Positions 1 through 11,700 of a stretch of 64,000 nucleotides of DNA are shown one piece after another. The position numbers and the translations under genes are program-made. This DNA comes from Nectonema munidae (Eukaryota > Nematomorpha > Nectonematoida > Nectonematidae): positions 461,001 through 525,000 of the forward strand of contig JAUIRK010000376.1 of NCBI GenBank assembly GCA_030549495.1, in the 5' to 3' direction. The first letter of the stretch is position 1. Each line of letters opens with the position of its first letter. The notes beneath the pieces are model-generated. The model had not been told where the DNA came from. It made no database searches and saw only the letters and a list, made by a program, of their open reading frames with translations.

Positions 1-479
1 TAAATTTTTTTTTAAATAAACTTTTTTATTTTTAATTTTTTATGAAAGTTACTTTAGAAACTGAAAGTTTTGTTTGTAATATCTTTTTAGTTTTTAATTA
101 AAAAAAATTATATAGATAGTTAAGTATACTTCTATTTGAAACTTATATTAATAATTAAGCACTTTAAAAAATAAATATTAATTAGTTTTAAAACGCTATT
201 AGCTATAGTTCACGAAAAAGTTTGGCAACTCTTGGTTTAAGGAAAATCAGCATTGACTTTTTTGAATAATTCTCAAATCTGTAAGAAATTATTTTGGACA
301 AAAATGAAAAACGATTCTTTACAAATGTGTTGGTTGATTATGGTTTGATAATGTGCATAAACCAATTCAACCAAAAATCGGATAGAATTTAACAATTTTA
401 ACGTTATTTGGAACTTTGAAGCTCAATATCAACACATTTGCATTTTCAAAAAACACGTTTCTGTTTAGAGCTATAATCA

Positions 480-990
480 TCATCATTTTTTATAGTCAAT
501 TTTTTCCATCTTACGAGGGGCTAGTGACTTTCCTTCCATTATTTTACAGCCTTCTTTAACTTAATACGATCATTTGCATCACCCACTCTTAGGCCAATTT
601 TAACATATTCTTTTTAAATCATTGACTTCCAATTCAATCCAGGTCTTCTTTTTCCTCGAATACCTTACACTTTAAAGTTCCATGCTTGCTTGTTGCATTC
701 ATTATCGTTACTTGGCAAAATATGTCCCAACCACCTCAGGCTTCATTGTTTACAGTTGCTATAATTGTATCTTTCAACCCGGTTTTCCATTAGCTTTTTA
801 GTGTTCATCCTATCATTCAACTTCATTCCACACATCTTCCGCACCATACTTCTTTAAGCTCTTCTCAAAATACTTATTACGCATGTCTCAGAGCCATAAC
901 CAATGGCAGGTTTTACATACGCGCTGTATATTCCTACTTTAATTTTCCAAGTACACCTTTTTCCACATAATAAAAAGTGTTAAATGATTA
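480..990 (-). mobile_element. LINE 3' fragment, RTE-like
   Basis: Minus-strand translation, across several frames, gives a chain of peptides typical of the region C-terminal to a LINE reverse transcriptase: KPAIGYGSETC, then RSMVRKMCGMKLNDRMN, then LRWLGHI, then QAWNF and RGKRRPGLNW. This matches the conserved series 'P..LYGSE', 'RM.R.M.G', 'RWLGH.LR' and 'KRGRP' of RTE/CR1-type LINEs. The 3' end (about position 480) finishes in an ATGATGATG-like tail, which RTE elements often carry. Several stops and frame changes mark it as a dead 5'-truncated copy. Confidence 0.7.
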
Positions 991-2749
991 CCAGCTTAAT
1001 GTCACCCTTTTAGTTGCAGCTAGTTCAACTAATTGTGTCACGCAGGAAACAGAAATTTTCTACTTTTTCTAGTTCATTAAAAGTGTTAGCGCTCATTTTT
1101 CTTCATTGTGTAGTAATGATTTATTGAATTATTGTTTTATATATTTTGATATTTTATTGAATTATTTTTTCTATCTAAAGGTGTGAATTAATGAAAGAGT
1201 CTATAATATTGTTAAACTCAAATCTAGACCTTCATAGAATAAAATTTTAAAAGAAAAAACAAAGAAAACTCATGTTTATTAAAATAAAATTTAAGACCTT
1301 GATGTTATAATAAATTTTATAAATAAGGTGATAAATATTTTAAATAAATATATACCAGATAAAATATACATTTCAAATTCAATACCAAATCTATTAAAAA
1401 TATATTAAGAAAATAGTAGTATAAGACTTATACAATAACGAAAAATATTGTCCTCACCATAAATATATATGACTAAAATTATACATGAAAGACAGGTTTC
1501 GATTTAGGATTGCTTTATAAAAAGATACTTTTAGATAAGTGTTGGATTAGTTTCACATTTCTTTTTCCCTATTCCAAAACAGTATGAAGAAATTCTTGCA
1601 GAGAATAACAACGTAAACTACGAGATATGTGAACACAGGAATGTTTTAAACTTGATAAAGGGAAAGAGAAGATATATGACCATTTGTCATTACCTAAAAT
1701 GAAATAAATATATTTTAATAAAGCATAAACTCTTTAATTTAAAATATAGAAAAGCAAAATTATCACTACAATATTTTATTGAATGAAATACACTAACATA
1801 CGATTATTAACAACTTAATTTAATTATGAATATAACTAAATGATCCTACAAAATTCAAGCTCATTTGAAATAACTAAGACAACTCTTAAAAAAAACTATT
1901 CATAATTTCAAAATACGATTAAACATATGATTTGAAGAAGGCCAAATATCTCCAAAAATATTCCATAGCCTCTAACATTATATATCGGAAATTAAAAGTA
2001 ATGAATTAATAGTACAAAGTGTCTGTCAAAAGAAAGTGGCATACTACTCAAAAATAGTCCAAGCAATATGCGCGAAAACTGTTGAAAGAACATATTGAAG
2101 TGTAATTAACAAGGTAATCAAAAAAGAATCAATTCTAAATAATTTATAAATCATGTTTACATCAGTATATTATATTGTCAATTTTTTCATTAGCTCAAAA
2201 AGTCAATAAATTGTCATTTGGTTAAAAGATCATTTTAATGTTTTTAGTAAGTTGTTAAAATGTTAAGTCTTAATTTTGTCTATCTTTCTTTTTACAAATA
2301 AATTTTTTGCTTATATATCTAATTTTTACAAAAATTGAAAAAATTGCTTGCAAAAGGCAGAAACTTCAAGGATGAAAATATTTTTTCTTACAAGGTTTTC
2401 TATTATAATTCGGAAATTTATGAAAAAAAGATGTGATTATTAAAATTATTTTTAAATTCCATTTGTTGTTTTAATATCAAAAAACAATACGTCACTTTTT
2501 GACCTTCCTGGATCAGGAATGGCGAAAAATTATGGTGTGAAACAGAAATAAACAAAGAGCTATATTAAAAAAAATTAAAACTTCAGTAAGATGCTAGACT
2601 CTTCCAAGTCATGTTTAACGAAATATCAAGCTTCCTTGACACATTTATAGGGATTCCACAAACAACAAGGAAAATATCTATTATATAGTTAACCATATAC
2701 TAGCCTAAAAGTGATGTGAGAAATCTTAAAGTATTGACAAAAGCATTCA
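991..2749. other. AT-rich stretch, no gene seen
   Basis: Very AT-rich sequence downstream of the PHAF1 gene. I see no long open frame, no recognisable peptide block and no clear repeat structure. Confidence 0.4.
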
Positions 2750-5700
2750 TTACAATTTAGGCAAAAAAACTCGATGTTTATGAACAGCTACAGCTAAGCA
2801 GGTTTTGGCCATATCAACGTAAGAATATTGCATAAGAAGTTGCTTATTTAATTTGTTATATAATATATTTTTAATGGATAAATCTGAAAAGATGTATGCC
2901 AAAAAAAGTAAAAGAAGCATAGACTAGCAAGAAATGATACCTCGAAAATAATATTTGCGTATGGATAACAAAAGGTTGAACCAAAGGGTGAATCTGGTTT
3001 ATTTATTATAACAGGCTTTTCTTGTGGCAATTCATTTATATGTTCCACCAAATGATCCCACTAAAAATGTAAAATAAAAATAGAATAAAATAATATTTTA
3101 GAATAAACCTTAGAAGCAACAGATATAGAAAAATCCTTGATATTAATGTTGAAATTGCACCTATCATGTCTAAAAATAAATAAATAAAACTTGGTGTAAA
3201 ATATGAAAAAAAGAATACACAATTCAATTTGAGGCTACTGATCATTTTTAAGTGTGATATATTCATTGAAAACGATAAGATTAAAATAATTTTGCAAATC
3301 ATTCAAATATATTGGGTAAAAAACTCTAAAATTACCTCTTAACGTCGTTTACCAGCTCACAAAATAAACATTGTCATAAAATAATTAAAAAATAATATTT
3401 ATTGATATTAGATGATTACTATTATATTAAATCTACTACATTTTAATTTTTTTTAAGAATGGTTCTCTCAACTTTTATATCTTAGAAATGGGAGCGTAAC
3501 CAAACTGCTTAAATTCATCATCCTATTCAAACGAATGTTTTTCACAACGTTTTATACATTATGTAAATAGAATGGATAGAAGAATATGGAAAAAGTCTAT
3601 TTCTCTTGTCATATAAATTTTAACTAAATAGGAAGAAAAGGTTTTTAATATTTAGTGTTAATTAAGTCAGAATTTTCAAATCCATATGGCGAAGCACTTT
3701 ATGGGTCATTAATAGCCTCTAGGTATGCAGCAAGAAAATAGATCATTTGTCCCAGACAAGTTGTTGTTCAATGATTTAAAAGTGGTAAAAACAATTTTAA
3801 ATTGAAAATTCTATCAGACGTACAATTTTCACAAATAGAACTGGAATAATTTTCTTAACTAAAATCACAAATTACGTCATTTGATATTAAAATTTTATGC
3901 CCTGTTCAATGATTTAAATTTCTAATCGAAAAGGTTGGAAATCGAGTAATTAAAGTTAAAATTTGAAATACAAAACATTAAACATAAAATAAAGAAGCTT
4001 TTAAGAAATAAATATATGCAATGTATATCATATTAATCAAATTGTAAGGGACTTGGTACTTATCAATGTAAAAATTGTAATTTTAAACCTAAATATTGAC
4101 AAAGCTTTTCATATTAAAACTTTATTCTAAGTGAAATGCTGGTATTTTTAAAATTGGACAAACAAAGAATCAAGAAAAGAGCTACTAGAAAAAATATAAA
4201 ACATCAGATGCTGTTCATTTCAATAAGTTAGAGAAAATATGTACTAGGGTTTTTCATGTAGAATATCAAGGAATTATATAGGAACTGAACAAAAATTATG
4301 CATACCTTTGGTTAGATAAAAACACCTAAGGCAACCCTAAATGAAATCCGATTTTTGAATTTGTATGTAAAATAAGCTATTTTAAATTGAAACGCATTGA
4401 AAATGACATTATTATAGTGAATTATTCAAAAAGGCAAGTCATAAAAAGTTACGGTTTTCCATAATAATATAATCAAAAAATATCACTTTTTTTCTGAAAT
4501 TTATATTTATGATATAGAACTTGTTAGAAATCAAATACCGAATTACATTAAAAACAAAATACTCTCTAGAAACAATGTACATAATCATAGAATTTGGTTA
4601 AAGGGAAATTGTCATAATATAAATGTCATAATTTTAAATATTATATTTGTCGAATAATCAAAGAATCGAAAAATGTTCAAATCAAAAAATATTTATTCTT
4701 TTTAAATATATCGTTGGCTCCCCTTACTTTTAAAATTGAAAGATAAACATAGTCTTTAATAATTAATTTTTATCAAATTATGCACATACGAAACTAAAAG
4801 TAAGGGGAGCCAACGATATATTTAAAAAGAATAAATATTTTTTGATTTGAACATTTTTCGATTCTTTGATTATTCGACAAATATAATATTTAAAATCGTG
4901 CAAATTGCAAAGTATAGGTAATAACTTTTGTAACATCGTATAAGGTAGCAAAATATGAACAGAAAGTTTGATATTTTTACAGAAAGTTTGATATTTTTTG
5001 ATTTTTTAAAGAATATTTTTCGATTCTTTGATTACAGAATTTTATTTTGATTATTTGACAAATATAATATTTAAAATCGTGCAAATTGCAAAGTATAGGT
5101 AATAACATTTGTAACATCGTATAAGGTAGCAAAATATGAACAGAAAGTATATTATTTTTTGATTTTTTAAAGAATATTTTTCGATTCTTTGATTACAGAA
5201 TTTTATTTTGATTATTTGATAAAATATATTATATAGGTTGGAGATGAATTATCGCGGTATACAGGTTGGAGATGAACCAACGTAGTATACAAATGTATAT
5301 AGGTAATAACTTGTGTAGCATCGTCTCCCCGAATGAGGTATATCAAATCTTACATCTAGCAGAATGTGAACATTGTCTCCCTAGTTATTTGTACATGGAA
5401 TAGAAACCATCGTAGTATACAGGTTGAAGATGAATCATCGTAGTATACAGGTTGGAGATGAATCATCGTAGTATACAGGTTGGAGATGAATCATTGTAGT
5501 ATATAGTTTGGAGATGAATCATCGTAGAATACAGGTTGGAGAAGAATCATCGTAATATACGGGTTGGAGATATATGAATATAACTATTTATGAAATCGGA
5601 GTCAGAATCGCCATAATTAATACGACTCCAACTACTTCTCTAAAGGTAGGCCTCCACCGACTCCGACTCCTCACTCTGCTTATAGGTTATAAATGTAAAA

Positions 5701-8700
5701 AATAATAAGTAACGTAACATCAATAGTTTGAAAGAAGCAATAGCCATTTTCACAAATTAAATGTAGAAAATAATGAAGAAATATAACAAATCATATATCT
5801 TACATTCCAAAATCGTAGTGACCAGGAAAATTTGAATTTAGAATAAATTTTTTAGCTTTATGAGTGAAACCATCAAACATTATATCCTAAATAGAAATTA
5901 TTTAAATATCAAAAAAATTAAATTGTTTTATTCAACTAATAATATTTTCAAAAAAAGTTTAGAGAAAGATGACAAAATGTTATATTATTTAAAGTGCAAC
6001 TTCTGCTATTTTATTGAAATAGGCTAACTTTATAACAATTGTTTATACCTTTACAACAATACGAATAAGGCGCAAATAAATGATTTCCAAGGTGAGATAA
6101 AGCGAACATAACAAATGACTACTCTTTATAATATTATTAATATCTCTTGGTTAAAATTAAAAAAATAAAGTTAACAATTAAAAGATTTTTAAATTAATAT
6201 TAAAAGCATCTTACTATTCCTAAATTGAAGTAGTTATAGAAGTAATCTGTGTTTAGAGGAACATGACTTCGAGTTGTCGAAAGCTTTTTACAAGGCTTAT
6301 AGTAAATTTTGCTCGGTGACCCAATCGCACTCATAACATCCTAGAAACAGTTTAAAAATAAGTAAAACTAAATATACTTAGTCTAAATTATCAAGATGAC
6401 TATATGAAAAGGTTTGATCCTTACAAATTAGATGTCCAAAACTTCAATTTTTTCTTTAAATTGGTATTATTTATTAATAAACTATCGAAGGGTCATTTAT
6501 TTATTGTAAACCGAAGCAAATCGAGGCATCAAAGAAAACTTGCACAACTTTAGAGCCAAAAATTAACGCTATTTTGAGAACATCTCCCCAAAATCGATCC
6601 AAAAACACACACCAATCCACCATGTCTACATTGTAATCAGTGCACACACGACAAACAACATTGTTTAAATTCTTAACATACACACATCACTAGAACGCAT
6701 TCATTTATGGTTCAACCCGTGTCAAGTAGTAAACTTACTTGCAAAATAGGGAAACAACTTGGCCCATTTTGAATCAAAAAACTATAAAGCCATATGTGAA
6801 AGCATACACCTGAAACCAGAAGCAGCTAACCGTAGATCTCATGTTGGTTGCCTGAATTAGCACTTTTTTATCGCTGCTAATTCGCAAATGTAACAAATAA
6901 GTGATCACTTCCTTTAAAAGGAAATGCTCACTCTGTCTCAAATAGATATTCGTTTTATTTGATTGACACCGTAGGCCAAAAAGAGATAGCGTAATCTGGG
7001 GGCCAAGAAAAACATAAAATGCAAGATGGAGTTGAAACTTATAAGAGTTATAAAATATTAATCTTTGTATATTATTCACTCAATATAAAGTTATTTCATA
7101 TTTTTTTAAAGGATTCTAAACGTTTCTTACATAGTGTAATAAAAAATAATTTTGTAAATTTAAGTAGATACAATTTCACTGTCAAAATTTTCCAAAAATA
7201 AATATTCTCACTTTTAAAGCAGTGTTTCAAAATCTCTTGTTCTGATTGAGAAAGATCCTACATAATAAATCACCATCATGATTACCATCATATTCATTTA
7301 CTCACTATTTTCATTAATATTAAACCTGAAAAATAAATTGGTTTAGAAGGAAGAAAATTACGTTAAAAAAATGAGGAAAGTTATTAAAAAATTGGATGAA
7401 ACTTTCTCAGATTACTGAATTTATAATCCTGATGAAAAACATAGCGCGTTGAATATACATAGATGTAATATCAACAAAAAAAACCTGTTGAAAAAAGTAG
7501 CGATATGATAAAAGTAAGGCTATACTTGAGTAGAATCACCAAAATATACTTTATTTTCGATTTCTCTCTTCTGAGAGCGTTCTCTAGAAAACAGAGTCAT
7601 CTCACTCTTAACTTGATCCAAGTCTAAAACTATAAAAATTTGATAAGTTGAAAGTGTGCTTTCGACTCCTAGACAGTTTAGTGCCAGTAGTTTCACTCTC
7701 TTTTTATTAGAACTAATTAACTAGATACCTAATTAACTAAATAGCAACTATCTAACTATTAACTAGATTAACGTTACTGCTAATGTAAGGTAACTAGCTT
7801 CCGTACTAGTCTGAATTTACTGGGATTGAATTCATAAATTTTCATATAATTTTCAAAAATTATTTTGTAATATATATGTTGTTAGCTACTAAGTAATTAC
7901 AGAAAAAGTAATTTTTAGAAATTAAGTTAAATTTATAATAATCATAGAATATTACTATTACAAATTAACAAAAACTTACATAGTGGAAGTAATGATTTGA
8001 TAAGAACCGATTTCATGAAGTAATTACATTTTGTAAATATGGCAGTATATTAATAAACTAGTCTAGTATATAAGAAGAAATCTTATCCCAAAAAACAGAA
8101 TAAAGAACTGAAGATTTGTACTTCTAATCGAAAATATTTTAGCTAATTATTATTAAACGATTTGAGTGAAGCTACTGTGCATATTTAAAAAAAGAGATAT
8201 TATATACCTGGGGTGGTGAATGAAACTTTTATTGCGTAGGCTAAATCATTGTCAATTAGCACCTCGCATGATTCCAAGAACAAGCCTTCTTCGTAGCACA
8301 GAATTGGAATTTCAGGAGTTCTTAAATCGAAATCAATTCATACAAAATAACAGATATTGACCGGTGATTGTATATTGCTTTAAAATGATAAAAAATTGAA
8401 GAAAATGAGTATAAAAGATAAAAAATTACTTTGAAACAATGCTTATTAGATATATACCAAAAATCAGCGTCTTTTAATATCTTAATTTAATGAAAAAAAC
8501 GTTTGTATCATTTGAGATTCTTGCTAATAGTAAATTATAAATGTCATCATTATGCCAAATAAATTACTACATATTGTATATATTTAAACGAACGTTGAAA
8601 TTTCTTCCGAAGGACATAACTTGGAAATAAACTTATTCCACAGATAATTAAGTAAATGGAGCAGAACACTATTCAAACCGGATGCTTCTCCTGACATTGA

Positions 8701-11700
8701 GAAATAATTTTATGGTGAGTTTCGCGTATAGGGTGTCAAATACACGGCCAAATTCAACCGGCCTGACGAAAAATTTTGTTTGTTGCATAGAGAATAAGAT
8801 TGAAAGTGAATATACAATGTTTACATTATAGAATAAGTGTGGTTTTCATCTATAACAAATTAGGTTCACGAATTTAATAAAATGAAGCAAAAATGTAACC
8901 ATTCTTGATTCCCTATTGATATTAGTTCTTAAAAAACTTTATAGAAGTAAATATAAAAACATTTTATCAAAATTTTGTGGCTGTAAATATATTCTCTGTT
9001 TGTTAGTTCATATATGATTGTAGTTTATTTCCTAAATAAAGCAATAAATGGCTCAGAATCAACTGATACTAAATTTTAATGAACAAAAATCTGTAACACA
9101 GTTTAAATAATTTGGGAACCAAGTCAAAATGGCTAATTAAAAAAAAAACTTAAGTATCAATAAATGGGAAGATATAACAACAGAATAACACTGATTGAAA
9201 TAAAACAATAAACGGAATACCATAAAAAAAAGGAAGAAAAAAGGGTGAGGTGACTTAAAACTAACGATACCAAACATGTCACGTTTTTATCGTGACACTT
9301 TTTGAGAAATTAAAAAAAAATTTCTTTTTTGACATCTCCATGAAATTTTATATAACACTCAAACTTGAATCACAGAATAACTAGCAATGTGTTAACTAGC
9401 CGTCAGACGGTGACTTTCCAATTGAGGCTAGCAATGAATTTTCCAAATTGAGTTTTTAAAAAAATTTTGAATGTGAGAAAAAAAATATATGTGTATTGTA
9501 TTGTATCTGTTTATACTAGAGATTTGCAATAGATAATATAATAAAATATACAATCATTAATTAGAATTTCAACAGAAGCTCCTGACGAATTCACTGATAC
9601 CGAATATGAATACTTTGTAGATGAACTTAAAAGATTAAAAATTGGTATATAATACAGTTATTATAATATTAATTAATTTATCATCTTGTATTTTGTATGT
9701 TCAAAATCTGATTTCAAAGACTGTATAAAATAAGTTTATAAAAATATAAAAAACAAAGGAGCAAAATAGAGAAGCTAAAAGTCTACAATAGAGTATAAGC
9801 CCATTACGCATTAAACTTTTTTTGTCGAAAGTTTTTTTTAAAAATCATATTGTATCAATTTTTAAATAATGAATATATTTTTAAGTTAAATACATAAAAT
9901 ATTTTGTTGTTGAAGCTTTAAAAATTAAGTAATTTATAAAACACTAAACCTTAAAATAAAAAAATGCAATCCGCTTGCAGTTCATTTCCCAATGCCAATC
10001 TTAACACACTGACCAGGTACAGGAGGTAATTTTATGTCTTTAAATCTTATTTTAGTTTTTAAATATAGAAATACTTCATTAAAATATATGTCTAAAAACC
10101 AAACAACAATGTTACGAAGAATCATCATCCTAGATCAACACTAAAATTTATCAGCCTATAGAGGTTTTGGAGAGGGAATTATATAATTAAATAAATATTC
10201 AGAAAAATTATAGTGAAATGAATATTTTAGAAAACAACTATTCTCTTTAGTTTAAGGCTTTCTTTAAATTTTGATACTAAATTTGAATTTTATTATCCAT
10301 GTCCTGTTTTGTTGAAATAATGCCCAATATTACATATAAAATCTGAAAATGTTTTTGCCAACAGAATAACAAAATTGATATTACTGGATGTCCATTATAT
10401 CTTGACCAGAGTATATGCACATTTTTGACATGATAGGATCTTGCCCATCGCAAAATTGGAGAGAACCTAGACCATGAGGAAGATAATGTGGCTTAAAATT
10501 AAATTTAATGAAAAAATTGAGCTAAAAATTGTAAAAAGAATTAAAAATACACGAAAACAAAATAAAGTTGATTATCCATAAACCCACAATCAGCAATTCG
10601 GTACTTTCAATAAATCAGCATTGATTTTATTTCAAAAAACTTGAGAGGATAATTTTTAAAGAAAAAATATCGAAATTATTTGTTTAATCTAAAAATATTC
10701 TAATATATTGTAACCAATAAAAAATTAATAAAAAACGTTTATAAGTTAAACTAAAAATTTTAATTTTTTAATTTAGATATGGTGATTAGTTTATAAATTA
10801 GGTGTATTTTAACGTAATACATAGCTAATCCCGACACCCTCAACGTCGAAATAATGCCGAGTTAGTGATAGTATTATCTAATTATGTGAATTGTTTACAT
10901 CAGGGTTCCAAGAACTTTCCTAGAAAGCTTAATATTATATAATAGAGCAGGTTACATTAGTTGACAACGATTGTTAGAAGTTATTTACCAATGAAAATGT
11001 ATTTATTGAACCTGGTGATGATGTTGATGATGCTGTTGTTAATGATGATGCAATAAAAAAAAAATGCTAATTAAAGGATTTTGAAAAAGAAATTTGATTA
11101 ATATTACAATTTGGAAGATAATATAAATAAATTTAAAAATGTCTAACAATACATAACTAACTTACAAACTATCTATGTAATTTAGAGTAAAAAATAACCT
11201 TTTAGCTAAATAGTATTTGGAACAAATGACTAACTATTTATATTTAAAATTAACGCATTTAATATACGCTTAATTCAGATAAAAAAATTTTAATAGCTAT
11301 AAATATAATTCATAATTCAAAAGGTAAAAATTTTATTTTCGGCGAAGCATGCCCCTTTAAAAGATAGATACATCTTGAAATCCGTAATAGAACCATATTT
11401 ATGGAGATTTATTACATGATACAAATGATTGTAGTAAGCATAAAAAAAAATACTGAAACGAAAAATAATTATTATATTTCATATTATTAAAAAGAAAAAT
11501 TACGAATTCCATAATTTGGAAAAAAATTGTTTCTAGACTTGGGATCGTTACTACCAAAAATAACTTCGTTAAAATTATCGTTACTTTGAACAAAAAAACG
11601 CCTCGTTATCGTTTAATTAGACATTTTTTGTCGTTTTCGTTATAGTTACCTTTAAATAAAGTTTCCTTACTTTTCGTTTTTTTTTCGGAAAAATGTGTAA

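Noticed and set aside
3334-3375. Minus-strand QCLFCELVNDVKR before GTAATT as the missing PHAF1 exon
   Set aside because: The frame that gives CEL does not fit the phase left by the 5804-5886 exon nor that required by the 2941-3060 exon, and no acceptor AG precedes it in a usable place.
9980-10026. Plus-strand exon continuing the 9576-9644 stretch
   Set aside because: Borders look splice-like, but the required phase meets a stop codon.
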